A stretch of DNA of 64,000 bases from Mycoemilia scoparia (GCA_027575805.1 JANBPU010000004.1:248001-312000), one strand, 5' to 3'; shown: positions 33,514-44,195, numbered from the stretch's first letter. Made by a program: numbers and translations. The notes: generated by a model not told the origin, from the letters alone.

Positions 33514-35230
33514 ATGTCGAGTCTTTGTTACAGGATGTCGGCTAGGGCGCCCATTCGACACTTTAACCAGATATCTGGAACCTTATGTCCTCCACCGATC
33601 AGAGCAAGCACCTTCCTATATTCCACCAAAACCACAGATCCAGAAAAAAATTACAAGTACAAGTTTGATACAGCCGTACAAACGCTCCACAAACTCACAA
33701 AAGCAGCACCAGAAGGCACCTCGAATAGACGGAGGTTTATGATGATCAAGCCTGACCCCAAGACCCTCAAGTTTCTTGACGAACAAGATCTTGGCACAGT
33801 AAAAGTAACACGGTTCTTGAGGAATACAAAGAAATTTGAGATACTCCCACCAGTTGATATCAGAGTAAGTTCATAATAAACAAATGTATACATATGATAA
33901 TTCAAAAGCCATAAAAAGCCTTGATTAATGGCGTATAATTTCTATTGAATCACATGGTAGCTTCCATTCATGAATTTCTTCGCAGGAGCTGAAACACCAG
34001 CATCGTTCCCAAAGGAGATTCTTCCTGGAATAGCATTCGTTGGTATGTATATAAGCTTCAAAAGCACACCATCTAAAGTAGCTCTAAACAATCTTCAACA
34101 AACCAGCACTTTTGTTTATTTGTGTGTAGGTCGGTCTAATGTTGGAAAGTCAACGCTCCTAAACATCCTTTGCGAATCAACAATGGCCAGAGTTTCTGAT
34201 AAACCCGGTTTGACTCAGCAGCTGAATTTCTATGCAGCTGGAAGGGACTTTCATCTGATAGATATGCCAGGCTACGGGTTTGCTTTTGCCAAGGATGAAA
34301 AGAAAGAAACATGGGTCCCACTGGTAAGGTTGATGGGTGCTGGATCGATGATATGGCCAGAATCCACACGGCCTTAGGCAAAATTGGGTCCCTAGGAGTT
34401 GAATATTAAATGGCTTGTGACTGGGCCATAATCTGATAAGGACCCCCACTATTTCTGCCTGCCGTATATTTGATTCCTAGTAAAATACTACCCATATAGT
34501 CAATAAAAGCCACGGCTTTGGCCAATAGATGGCCATCACACATCATTCGCTCCAGCCGCTAATAACTCTTATAAAACTATAGATTGAAACATATATACGG
34601 GACACAAAGACGCTCAAGCGGCTATTCGTGCTCATCGATGCCAGACACGGTATGGCTTAACATTGATTAAAAACTGTGGTGTACATACCTCGAGCATATC
34701 CTTGGATATTTTAGGCTTACTATAAATGTGTCTGTATATACCACCAACTGTCACTTTTAGGCATTAAGCACGTCGATCAGGAATTCCTCACGCTTCTTGA
34801 TAAGATCAAAATAAAGTATCAGCTGGTCATGACAAAGTGTGACTTGGTACATCGAGAGGACCTTGCTAGGCGTCATCTGCTTCTTTCCGAGGTATGTATA
34901 TGGCATATCCAGGCGAAACACCAAGCTGCCTGCCTTAGTCATTCATCCATATCACATGTATACAAGGCATTGACTAGGCTGTGCGCTTTTCTTTTTAATG
35001 GGATGTATATGTGACAATAGGCCATCAAGAAATCGTCTTCGTGCGTTGACCGTATTTTTATGGTTAGCGCGAAGACGGGAGGTGGGATGAATCTTCTCCG
35101 CAAAGAAATACTGCACATTGTTGGAGCTGGAAAGAAGTATCTTGGCGGAATCAAGAAAGAAGAGCACATCGCACGCATTCGGCATGAGGAGCGGCTTGAG
35201 AAGCGAATGAAAAGGAGACAAAAGCGATAA
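33514..35230 (+). CDS. Mitochondrial EngB/GTPBP8-type GTPase
   Basis: Six exons: 33514..33864, 33961..34042, 34130..34323, 34583..34649, 34761..34891, 35021..35230. They give 344 residues with every junction in phase. This TRAFAC-class GTPase of the EngB/YihA family assists large-subunit ribosome assembly in bacteria, and eukaryotic members act in mitochondria. The first 50 residues are basic, Ser/Arg-rich and without acidic residues, like a mitochondrial presequence. Motifs: G1 GRSNVGKSTLLN, a switch I region with DKPGLTQQLNFY, G3 DMPGYGFA, G4 TKCD, and G5 VSAKTGGGM. The tail is strongly basic (KRMKRRQKR), as expected for rRNA contact. Intron 3 (259 bp) is the longest in the gene and carries a family C repeat. 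The exon 2 acceptor at 33960 was chosen because the later candidate breaks the frame. Confidence 0.92.
34381..34508 (+). repeat. Dispersed repeat family C, copy 2, inside an intron
   Basis: Located in intron 3 of the EngB/GTPBP8 gene. It shares aaatggcttgtgactgggcc, aatctgataaggaccccc, atttctgcctgccgta and the terminal caataaa with copies 1 and 3. Its presence probably explains why this intron is about twice as long as the others. Confidence 0.6.
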
Positions 35231-36634
35231 TAGCTGTACCCACCATGCTGTGAGTGGGTGGAGCTGTATGACAAAGCCACGATTATTTTCTGTAGACCTA
35301 CCATAAATAATGCCCCTCACAATACGAATTCGGTGATGCGATTTGCATAGCAGGCATGTGCTTTTTGCTTCGTTCCCCTGCTAGTAATAAGTGGCGCAAG
35401 TATTGTATGTTTATAGTGCTTGTAGCAAAACCTATTTTGAAGTTGATACAAGCCCTGACCCGCAACATCCTTCCAGTTTACTGCCAAAGTAGTGGAGCGA
35501 AGTAGTTTAATTGCATTGAAAAAAATTCAAAATTACTTGGAATTCTTTGTGTGTTAGTGACATCTGGGTCGGTATTAAGGGCTGGAATTTGAGGGGACAT
35601 CATATGGCCATATCTGACAACCTGAGTTAGGCAAAAGCGGGTGGTCCCGTGGAACAGCATAGTAGCAAAAAGCCATAGACTTGTGAACTCAGCCATACTA
35701 TTTTTCTAATCGTAGGTCAAATTGGTCTACATTTTGGGATGATGACTTCTCAGTATAGGGGCGCACACACACATACACACGTATAAATATGGCAGAGTCT
35801 CCTTCAAAGGTGTGTGCGAGAATAACGCCTTGGATACTAGCCGATAGCCTGTCTGGCCCCAGCTAAAGTGTATATCCTGTGAGCTGATTTTGCAGAGAAT
35901 GTGTGTGTGGGTACCAGTCTGTTTCCTTTTGATGAGCTAGCCTTATGACGTTGCTCGTGGCCCGAAGGCCAAATAATGAACAATCATATTAAAGTGATGA
36001 AAATGATCTTAGAGCCAACTGGATGGCACGCAGCTGGTGAAGCTTATAAAGCCGGGTAAAGCAATAGCCCATTCCTAATGGACAGGGCAAGGTGGGTATC
36101 TGTGATAATCGGGCCCATCCCTTGCCCAGGCAATTCTTGGCCGGGGTCACCTCTGCTACTGTCACTGCGGCCAAGCACGGCATTATGTATGGGTCGATAC
36201 GCTGGTGGTTCCTCGGGCGTATGGGACATGGCAAGTCACTTGCCAATCCAAATGCACCAATAGATGGTGCCCCAAAAAGTCAGTAGTGAAGAAACGTCCC
36301 CTGGATCTCGCTAAAGATTTGGGAGTTGGCCTATCGCCGCCCAATAAGCTTTTGTGTCCCAAAATTTGTAGCAGGCAACGGCAAATGAGATTTGGCGCAC
36401 ACATATGTTGGTATGAGGCAATAAAAATCGCTGCCCCCTCTCTCTCTCGCTCTTTTTGTAGTGTGTTTTTAGACCGTAGCTTTATTCTTTAGTTTTTTAC
36501 TGTGCCACTCACTTATTTTAGTTGTATTTTAAACGCTACCCTTGCAATATTATCCGTTCGGCTGCCATTTTCTCGCCGGCTTATCTCGACACTCAAAAAG
36601 TCACCCATAACTCGGCGAATGCGTTATATTCCAA
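35231..36634. other. Intergenic region with a reversed family B copy
   Basis: About 1.4 kb between the GTPase and the P5B ATPase. It holds a CA-rich run (about 35763-35780), a reversed family B repeat (35790..35934) and a more GC-rich block (36070-36350) that is open in several frames without protein character. The last 150 bp contain a C/T-rich tract, probably part of the P5B ATPase promoter. Upstream ATGs at 36502 and 36619 open a frame that overlaps the start of the main gene. Confidence 0.55.
35790..35934 (-). repeat. Dispersed repeat family B, copy 3 (reversed)
   Basis: Read on the minus strand, it matches copy 4: on the plus strand, ttggatactagccgatagcc and gctgattttgcagagaatgt are the reverse complements of the conserved internal blocks of the other copies. 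The inverted ends are degraded. About 145 bp. Confidence 0.6.
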
Positions 36635-39600
36635 TTGATGAAGGGGATTCCAACATCTTCTCCACCGCCACAGCCCCGGCGGCACTACCAAGCAATGACA
36701 GCTACTCCATCGCAGCAAGAAACTCGACCGAATTCTCCTGACTCGATAGCATCGGCTTCTTCGGCAAGAATTGGGCTCAATGCAAAGCCTGGTGATCAGG
36801 CCCTGACTCCACTGGTTTCATCCCCTGATCCCTCTCTAAAAACAGGTTCCAGACCACCAAGCATTTACAAAAATTCTGATAAAAAGGGTGGTCCAAGCTT
36901 ACCTTTTACCTATTCGGGTGTTTTTGATGGCGATAAGCATGTTTGGAAGGATGTGCCATCTGGATCACACGATTTTAAACACCCAAGCGTGTCCAAGCCG
37001 CCTCTCGTCAATGGGTCCTTGAAGAGGCAGCAGCAGCAGCAGCAACAACAGCAGAGCAATCTTTCGCCCATGCAGCCAAAAGCTTTCAGCAGCAGCAGCA
37101 ATAGCAGCCCTTGCTCTGTGAAAAGCGGCACCTCAGAATCATTGGCATCTTCAGACACCAAACAAAAGAGCGAGAAAAAAATAGATCTCTCCCCGCTCAC
37201 GCATCCAGACCAATATCTCCACAAAGACAACTTTGATCCCACCAACCCTGATTATGTGCCTAATGGGGATCCATATTCACAGGAAATTTACCTCAGCGAA
37301 GAAGACATTACAATTAGGGTCGAGGGGATGACATACAACAACAGGATGTTTTTGCTGTTCAATTGTCTAACAGTCTTGACCTGCGGGCTGCTTGCACTTG
37401 TCTGCAGCTGGCTTCCAAAATGGCGGATCAAGATGACAATGAAGAAATGCTCGCTAGAAAATGCAAAGTTTGTGCTTGTATCGGACATTGCCACCGATAG
37501 CATTGCCCTGGAGAAGGTCAGCCACCGGTTCTTTGGCGGGCCACTGGGTTCAATTTTTGGAGCACTCACTCTCCATGGCCCGTTCGCAGCAGAGCGAAAT
37601 GCCATTGTTAACCATCTCTCGTCGTTCACTTTCAGGTACTACCGGTTCATGTACCACCCGCTGCTAAAGAAGTTCATTCCAAACTACACCTGGCGGGCCG
37701 CAGAATGGCTCGAAGACCCAGACGGCTGCAGGAAGGGCCTCAACTACGAGACGAAGGAGATGCGCCACGCTGTTTTTGGCGACAACATGATTGGGATTGA
37801 AGACAAATCGGTCCTCTCGATATTGATTAGCGAGGCGCTTAACCCATTCTATATATTCCAGATATTCAGTATCGTCTTGTGGATGTGCGACGATTATTAT
37901 GTCTATGCGAGCTGCATATTGCTCATGTCCATTATATCCATAACCAGCACGCTGTTGGACACTCGCAGGAATATCCGACGCATCAACGAAATGGCCCGAT
38001 TCTCGTGCAGTGTTAACGTGTTCAGAGAGAGGATGTGGAGAAGAATGGAGTCCTCTGACTTGTTACCTGGCGATGTATTCGAGGTGTCCGACCCCGGACT
38101 ATTAATCCTTCCCTGCGATGCGCTGCTGCTGGAGGGCGATTGTATCGTCAATGAAAGCATGCTTACTGGGGAGAGTATACCTGTTGCCAAGACCCCGACA
38201 GACAAAAGGAGTTTGATGACACTGGACCCCTCAGACACAATGTTCCAGGGCGGCGCAAGCAAACACGTCCTGTTTTCTGGAACCAAGCTGGTCAGAGTCA
38301 AAAAGACCGGCGCCGGGTTTGGTGGAAGAGACTGGATTGAGCTTGAAAAGAGATCCAGGCTCGACCCATCCAGCAGCGACAGTTCGGCTACTGGCTATAC
38401 TCGCAAGGCAACCGCGATGGTCATCCGCTCTGGCTTCAATACCACCAAAGGCGCGCTTGTTCGCTCGATTATGTTCCCACGACCAAACAAGTTCAAATTC
38501 TACCAGGATTCGATGAGATTTGTCGGGGTGCTGGCCGTGATAGCCGTCATTGGGTTCTTTGCCAGCCTGTCCAATTTCGTCAGACTTGGGGTTTCCTCGC
38601 ACATCATCATCATGCGTGCCCTGGATTTGATTACCGTTGTTGTTCCCCCTGCCCTGCCGGCAACAATGTCAATCGGTATCAGCTTTGCGTTGGCAAGGCT
38701 GCGCAGACGCAGGATATTCTGTATCAGTCCAATGCGCATAAACATTGCGGGAAAGCTCAATGTTGCGTGCTTTGACAAGACAGGCACCCTTACTGAGGAC
38801 GGCTTGGATGTTTTGGGCGCGCAGGCCATCAGTGCAAAGACCCAGATGTTTGGCGAAATGACCAAGGATGTTTCTCTTCTCTCGACTCAAGAGGCGATGG
38901 GCTTCCAGGTGTCTTCGGAGAAAAAGAATATCCAGAGAGAGCCAAACGAGTTGATGCTAATCCACGCACTTGCCTCCTGCCACTCTTTGAAACTCGTCCA
39001 TGGGGAACTGCTTGGAGACCCGCTCGATGTTAGGATGTTCGAATCCACTCAGTGGGTCTTGGAGGAAGGCGACGACGAAAGCCATCCAGAAAGCGCAGGA
39101 CTGCAGCATGACAACACAAAGGCTGGTGGAAATGTCGAGCAGCGATTGGATGTGGTTCCAAACACTCATATTGGTCCTGTTCCTTCAGTGGTGCGCCCGC
39201 CGTTTGCACAGGAATTCTCTCTCGACTCTAACAGCAAAAACTATGAGCTTGGAATCTTGAGAACATTTGAGTTTTCGCCTGCACTCCGTCGTATGAGCGT
39301 GGTTACAAAGCTCCTGAATTCTCGCTACATGGAGGCATATGTAAAGGGTGCTCCTGAGGCCATATCCGAACTTTGCGACAAGAATACTCTGCCCAAAGAC
39401 TTCAAGGAAAAGCTGGACGCATACACACACAATGGGTACCGTGTTATCGCTATTGCCGGAAAAACACTCAAAATTTCTTGGCCAAAGCTTCAGCACCTTT
39501 CACGCGCAGACATTGAGTCTAACCTTATTTTCCTTGGATTCATCGTCTTTGAGAACAGACTTAAGCCAACATCCGCACCGGTCCTCAAAGAGCTCCGTGA

Positions 39601-41248
39601 AGCTTCCATCAGACAGATCATGTGCACCGGCGACAACGTCCTTACTGCCGTGAGTGTTGCACGGTCTTGTGGAATGGTCGTTCCCAGTCTTAGAGTGTTT
39701 TATCCTAAGCTTGTTGCTCATGAAGAGCAGCGTGACAGTGATGCCCCAGCCGAAATATTGTGGCAGGATATTGATGGGAGCGACACTGTGCTGGACCCAA
39801 TGACTCTCAAGCCTGTGCTGCTGTCTCCAGATGGACTACAACGCCAGGCTGATTTGGAACTCGAGTCTGCCAATAACTACTGTGTTGCTGTGACCGGCGA
39901 TGTGTTTAGACGTATAATTGACGAGTACCCAACATCAACCATAAACAGAATGCTTATGAGAGGTATTGTCTACGCCCGCATGTCCCCAGACGAAAAAGGA
40001 GAGCTCATAGAAAAGCTTCAGGGACTAGAGTACTCTGTATGCTTTTGCGGAGATGGTGCAAACGACTGCAGTGCCCTCAAGGCCGCTGATGTTGGCATTT
40101 CGCTGAGCGAGGCTGATGCCAGCGTTGCCGCACCATTTGTATCCCAGTCTACTGATATATATTGTGTTCTTGATGTCATCCGCGATGGTCGTGCTGCTCT
40201 GGTAACAAGCTTTGGGTGCTTCAAATACATGGCTCTCTACAGTATTATCCAGTTTGTATCGGTGTCCCTCATGTACAGCTATGGCGGCGGGCTTGGCGAC
40301 TACCAATTCCTTTACATTGATCTGTTCATCATCCTTCCCATTGCGGTATTCATGAGCAACTCTCCATCGTATAAGAAGATTGTTCGAAAGAGTCCCACCG
40401 CAAATTTAATGAGCTCATCAGTTATAACCTCGCTGATTGGACAGGGTTTGATCATGTTTGTGTTCCAGCTTGGTATGTTCAATAGCGTTCGTCGCCAGCC
40501 TTGGTATTCCCCACCAGTTATGGATCCAGATACTGATGTCAAAACTGGAAATTTCCTTATTTTGACATACGAAAACACTTGTGTATTCCTAGTCTCATGC
40601 TTCCAATACATCTGCGTTGCTTGCGTTCTGAACAAGGGCCCACCATATCGTCGCACAGTATTCAAGAATATTGGCTTCATAGCAAGCTGTGCGATCTTGT
40701 TTGGAATAACCATATACCTTGCCATTAACCCAGCCAAGAAACTGCGTGATATCTTGGAGCTAGAAGTTGTACCTATGAACTTCCGCATCTTTATTGTTGG
40801 ATATAGTGCGGCAAACTATCTTGCAAGCTTCTTGTGCGAAAAATGGGTGTTCCCAATGATTGTGCCAATGCTCTCAACCGGATGGCAAGTCTCAAGGGGC
40901 TTTTTCAGTCACTGGCTATCACAAATTCGTAGCAGTGGATTGCACAAGTACAAAAAACAAGGAAAGAGAGGCGATATATCTTCTTATTCTGGATCGGCAT
41001 GGGATAACGAGCGTGAGCAGTATTCACCGACAGAAAACCGTGTATTCTTGCCACAAAGTGCCATTGAGGTTGGTAGTGGCGTAAACCCAGATACGGATCG
41101 AAGAAATGCTTCATACACCAATCTTCCAGAGCAATGGGAAGAGGAGGCACAAAGGAATCAGGGCTGGAAAGGAAAGATAAAGACTGAGAAGGCACCCAAG
41201 CCATATGTTAAGCTGTGGAATGAAATTGGTAGACCAGATTGGCTGTAG
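36635..41248 (+). CDS. P5B-type ATPase (ATP13A2/Ypk9-like)
   Basis: Single exon of 1537 residues. P5B ATPases sit in lysosomal or vacuolar and endosomal membranes and export polyamines to the cytosol. Yeast Ypk9 also gives metal tolerance. The N-terminal 180 residues are disordered and include a run of nine glutamines. Membrane segments follow the N-terminal region. Motifs: MLTGESIPVAK (actuator), the P5B signature VVPPALPATMSIGISFAL with the PPALP membrane motif, the phosphorylation site CFDKTGTLTEDG (Asp714), VKGAPE (nucleotide binding), CTGDN, and CFCGDGANDCSALKAADVGI (hinge). The C-terminal membrane block is followed by a tail of about 130 residues. PPALP, rather than the P5A motif, separates it from Spf1. 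The start is the first ATG of this frame, though an out-of-frame ATG lies 16 bp upstream. Confidence 0.94.
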   Translation: MMKGIPTSSPPPQPRRHYQAMTATPSQQETRPNSPDSIASASSARIGLNAKPGDQALTPLVSSPDPSLKTGSRPPSIYKNSDKKGGPSLPFTYSGVFDGDKHVWKDVPSGSHDFKHPSVSKPPLVNGSLKRQQQQQQQQQSNLSPMQPKAFSSSSNSSPCSVKSGTSESLASSDTKQKSEKKIDLSPLTHPDQYLHKDNFDPTNPDYVPNGDPYSQEIYLSEEDITIRVEGMTYNNRMFLLFNCLTVLTCGLLALVCSWLPKWRIKMTMKKCSLENAKFVLVSDIATDSIALEKVSHRFFGGPLGSIFGALTLHGPFAAERNAIVNHLSSFTFRYYRFMYHPLLKKFIPNYTWRAAEWLEDPDGCRKGLNYETKEMRHAVFGDNMIGIEDKSVLSILISEALNPFYIFQIFSIVLWMCDDYYVYASCILLMSIISITSTLLDTRRNIRRINEMARFSCSVNVFRERMWRRMESSDLLPGDVFEVSDPGLLILPCDALLLEGDCIVNESMLTGESIPVAKTPTDKRSLMTLDPSDTMFQGGASKHVLFSGTKLVRVKKTGAGFGGRDWIELEKRSRLDPSSSDSSATGYTRKATAMVIRSGFNTTKGALVRSIMFPRPNKFKFYQDSMRFVGVLAVIAVIGFFASLSNFVRLGVSSHIIIMRALDLITVVVPPALPATMSIGISFALARLRRRRIFCISPMRINIAGKLNVACFDKTGTLTEDGLDVLGAQAISAKTQMFGEMTKDVSLLSTQEAMGFQVSSEKKNIQREPNELMLIHALASCHSLKLVHGELLGDPLDVRMFESTQWVLEEGDDESHPESAGLQHDNTKAGGNVEQRLDVVPNTHIGPVPSVVRPPFAQEFSLDSNSKNYELGILRTFEFSPALRRMSVVTKLLNSRYMEAYVKGAPEAISELCDKNTLPKDFKEKLDAYTHNGYRVIAIAGKTLKISWPKLQHLSRADIESNLIFLGFIVFENRLKPTSAPVLKELREASIRQIMCTGDNVLTAVSVARSCGMVVPSLRVFYPKLVAHEEQRDSDAPAEILWQDIDGSDTVLDPMTLKPVLLSPDGLQRQADLELESANNYCVAVTGDVFRRIIDEYPTSTINRMLMRGIVYARMSPDEKGELIEKLQGLEYSVCFCGDGANDCSALKAADVGISLSEADASVAAPFVSQSTDIYCVLDVIRDGRAALVTSFGCFKYMALYSIIQFVSVSLMYSYGGGLGDYQFLYIDLFIILPIAVFMSNSPSYKKIVRKSPTANLMSSSVITSLIGQGLIMFVFQLGMFNSVRRQPWYSPPVMDPDTDVKTGNFLILTYENTCVFLVSCFQYICVACVLNKGPPYRRTVFKNIGFIASCAILFGITIYLAINPAKKLRDILELEVVPMNFRIFIVGYSAANYLASFLCEKWVFPMIVPMLSTGWQVSRGFFSHWLSQIRSSGLHKYKKQGKRGDISSYSGSAWDNEREQYSPTENRVFLPQSAIEVGSGVNPDTDRRNASYTNLPEQWEEEAQRNQGWKGKIKTEKAPKPYVKLWNEIGRPDWL

Positions 41249-41560
41249 CCGAACTATAACTATAGCACATATTTTACAAGGCATAATTGATACTTTTTAT
41301 CCTATATTTGATTTATAATTTACCTCATCTACTAACATTACCACCTAAAATATTTCAGGCAAAAGCAGTGCTGCACTAGATACGTTTTATTCTCGAGTTT
41401 AGATTGTTAAATTATTTTCATGTATCAATTTAAAGCGTAGAACCACACAAATAAAAGGTCTTTAATATATACATTCCAAGCGTCATTTCTTTAAATAGAT
41501 TATGTGTGAAAGTGCAATGTTTGGAAACGATGAGAAAAGGGCTGAATGGATCTCTCTGGA
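41249..41560. other. Intergenic region between convergent genes
   Basis: 312 bp of AT-rich DNA between the stops of the P5B ATPase and calcineurin B. Probably two 3' untranslated regions; nothing else seen. Confidence 0.6.
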
Positions 41561-42461
41561 TTAAAGTGCTTCCAGAGTAAGTTGCTTTACAATATCAGTT
41601 TTGGCAACAAATGCACTAAATTCTTCAAAACTAATACGCCCATCGCCATCACGGTCAGCCTCCATGATGGTCTTGTCTACTATTTGCTGCAATTGGACAG
41701 GTGTGAGATTATTCCCGACCATGTTTTTCATAACCATGTAAAGTTCACCGTTGGAAATGTAACCATCACGATCCATATCATAGATCTTGAATGCGACTAT
41801 AAATTTATATATAGGCATGGAAAAGTATAAGTACTCTTTTCAACATACAAAATGTTTATGAAAGGGCTAACCCTTTTGAATCATGTACCTAATTGGCATT
41901 TTTACGTCTGTATATGTATGTATCTGTGAGAGAGATTACTTACACCTGATTTTCTCTTCCTTTGAGCACTTGCCACTGAAAATACTCAGCCCGTGGATGA
42001 ATTCTTTGAAATCAACATCACCTCCACCATCCTCATCAAATATGTCGATTAGTCTCTGGCCAAGAGGATTGCTTGCCAACTGGGGAATGGCCTGGAACTC
42101 GTTTCTGTCAATGGTTCCAGACATGTTGGTATCCAACTTGGCAAACCGCTTGTATAGCTGCTCAATTTCCTCCGATGTGACTATATATGGATATATATAT
42201 ATACAAGTTATTGGATATTTTTAGTCTACACAAGTCATAGCCAACTGAATTTAGGAATAAAGATAGTATTGACCTACAGATAGTTAGCCCCTCGAGCTCT
42301 TTCAAGTGTTGGGCCTCCATGGGTAGGTATTTTATTCCTGAGCTCTTTGGTGTGGATGGCGAGGATGCTGTCGCAGCTGTTGTGTCTTTTTTGGACTCTG
42401 GCTCCTCAAAGCTTATTCGGGGTACATGTGTCCGTGGAGGCAAAGGTGGGTTATTAGACAT
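41561..42461 (-). CDS. CNB1: Calcineurin regulatory subunit B
   Basis: Exons 42461..42278, 42180..41944 and 41796..41561 (minus strand) give 218 residues. Calcineurin B is the calcium-binding subunit that activates the phosphatase calcineurin A in stress and morphogenesis signalling. Four EF-hands are visible: [39 protein letters not shown] and [13 protein letters not shown]. Family blocks [24 protein letters not shown] and [18 protein letters not shown] are also present. The canonical protein is about 170-175 residues and begins MGN or MGA for myristoylation. This frame begins MSNNPPLPP and carries about 47 extra polar residues. A second in-frame Met (residue 48, [12 protein letters not shown]) would give 171 residues but still no Gly2. 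A further upstream exon supplying MG is possible but was not found. Confidence 0.92.
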
Positions 42462-43284
42462 GTTTGCTTGAAATGGTATAGAATGGAGTGCAGCAACGGT
42501 AGTGATAGTAGCTAAACCTAATACTTTTATAAGCAATAGAAATGGAAAGGAGAAATATATTGGCACTGAATATTTTAATTTCAGAATATTTAGCTTTGTA
42601 GGCTAGACTCATCGCTTTGAATGGTGCATTAGTTTTATATACTCGATTCATGTGCTTATGGGCTGCATAAACTGGTTATAAGGCTTTCAATGAAATAATA
42701 GAGCTATTTTTGGATTCTTCTCTCCAGAGTGATAGCCGAGCCGTTGTTTGTTAAGAGAAATCGTAAGTTATCCACTAAAAGGGAACAGGCAGATACCTTC
42801 ACACATTCTCTGCAAATCAGCCCACAACACATACATTTTATCTGGAATCTCAGGGATGATTGGCTAGTATCCAGGGAACATCCTAGTACCCTTTTAGAGA
42901 AGACTACTTCTCTTCCAAATACAAAGATTAGTGCCAAACTATGATGACCAGAGCTTGATCCAAATAAAGGTAGTACCAGCTTTGGTAAGCTGTGATTTTT
43001 ATCACTCTATGTGCGAAAATCCAGCAAATTGTACGGTACTTTGGGCTCTCTAGAATTTTCAGTGCACTTTCATCATTGAGTGCATCCACTCTAGAAGTGA
43101 TAAATTAGAAATCTCTCACAGTGTCAAGTTTAACACTGGTAGAGGCTTATAATCTCTAAAAGGGCAAATCTTTAGCCCATAACTCGCCACCAACGAGTTG
43201 CTTTATAACGATATCTCCACTTTCATCATCTATAGAGCTAATCGAGCAAGCTCTTTTTGTAAAAACATCGCCACAGCACCAAGC
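42462..43284. other. Intergenic region with a family B repeat
   Basis: Divergent promoter region between calcineurin B and the small plus-strand gene. It contains family B copy 4 (42765..42908). A second ctctaaaaggg motif at about 43153 could be a fragment of the same family, but no further similarity is clear. Confidence 0.55.
42765..42908 (+). repeat. Dispersed repeat family B, copy 4 (best preserved)
   Basis: 144 bp. The left end has CACTAAAAGGGAAC. The reverse complement of the right end has CTCTAAAAGGGTAC, an 11 of 14 inverted match. Internal blocks are tctctgcaaatcagcccaca and ggctagtatccaggg. It has no coding capacity. Length, inverted ends and dispersal suggest a MITE. Confidence 0.75.
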
Positions 43285-43767
43285 ATGATTCAAACAGCGA
43301 GTAACGATGGGACGGAGCAAAATGCGTTAAAAAGCAAGTTCCTTGGTATAGAGTCACAGATGAAGGGAATGCTCGGAAAGATAGCCGCAGGCCGGGTAGT
43401 CGAAGCATTTGATATTCTCAGTAGGGTGACTGATGCATTGGTTACAAACTGCGAAAGCCTAGGCCTAACATCGGATAAGCCAATATTTGAAGGCTTCGAT
43501 AGGATCAAGTTCTGGAGAACGATTAATCAATGCTGGATGTATGCAATAAGAAATGCTGACACGGCGACATCCTCCGAACAAAGACTCAGGGAGGAACATT
43601 TTGAACATCTTAGGAAAAGCATCGTAATGTGGTGCGATGTGCTCCAAAAGTATGGGCTGGTCGACTACGATATGGGGTTTTCAGAGACTCTAATTACCGG
43701 GCTTCTTGTTGATGCTCAGAGTAAGCTCGTAAACCAAAAGGCCAGTGACGTTGAGCCAAAGAAGTGA
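43285..43767 (+). CDS. Small helical protein, unknown function
   Basis: 160 residues from the ATG at 43285. The frame extends 29 codons further up, but that part is less protein-like. I do not recognise a named family. The sequence is soluble and predicted helical, with no signal or membrane span. The first half contains ILSRVTDALVTNCESLGL and the second RIKFWRTINQCWMYAI. It closes with MWCDVLQKYGLVDYDMGF. The Trp/Cys-rich FW..INQCW and GLVDY.MG motifs look like conserved positions. I vaguely recall similar motifs in uncharacterised proteins of other fungi but cannot verify it. It lies 428 bp upstream of lactate dehydrogenase on the same strand. Confidence 0.65.
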   Translation: MIQTASNDGTEQNALKSKFLGIESQMKGMLGKIAAGRVVEAFDILSRVTDALVTNCESLGLTSDKPIFEGFDRIKFWRTINQCWMYAIRNADTATSSEQRLREEHFEHLRKSIVMWCDVLQKYGLVDYDMGFSETLITGLLVDAQSKLVNQKASDVEPKK

Positions 43768-44195
43768 GACTGGTAGATTTTGCCATAAATTTCGAAAAGA
43801 TTTTCTTTACCTCGTCCCTGCATCCAATTAATATAAAACTTACTACAATGAGGTCACCCACGGCCTTTCGTTTGGGCCCATCTTGCTCTAAGCAGGCCCT
43901 GGTGATAGGTCGCATAACGCAGTGTTTACCAGAGCTGCTTATGGACAGCACATAAATAGTTGGGGATAGGGGGTGAACATGTCAGCTTTAGGCCTACGAG
44001 TTCTGATTCTATGATATATCTCCGAATCTCTGTAAATCTCAATATTTAATATAAAACGCTTTACCCTCTCTCTCTCTCTCAATTTTACCCATATCACATC
44101 TTTCTCGCTTTCAGAAACGTTCCTTGTTTTCGTACTCTAGATAGCACCGCTTGTTGTTAATCTTTTCCAAATTCCTCCTCCTATTGACTCTCATA
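43768..44195. other. Lactate dehydrogenase promoter region
   Basis: 428 bp between two same-strand genes. It holds a TATA box (44050..44056), a CT-repeat tract (about 44063-44082) and a pyrimidine-rich leader before the LDH start. A 63-codon frame at 43764..43955 overlaps the previous stop and has no recognisable features. Confidence 0.55.
44050..44082 (+). promoter_or_regulatory. TATA box and CT tract of lactate dehydrogenase
   Basis: TATAAAA at 44050..44056 is followed within 10 bp by a tctctctctctc tract and a pyrimidine-rich leader that runs towards the ATG at 44196. CT-rich tracts between TATA and start are common in highly expressed fungal genes. This is inferred from position only. 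Confidence 0.5.

Noticed and set aside
35989..36492. Cluster of GC-rich frames as a possible gene before the P5B ATPase
   Set aside because: All frames are short and mutually overlapping on both strands. None shows a family motif, and the ggcaagtcacttgcc palindrome there is too short to assign a function.
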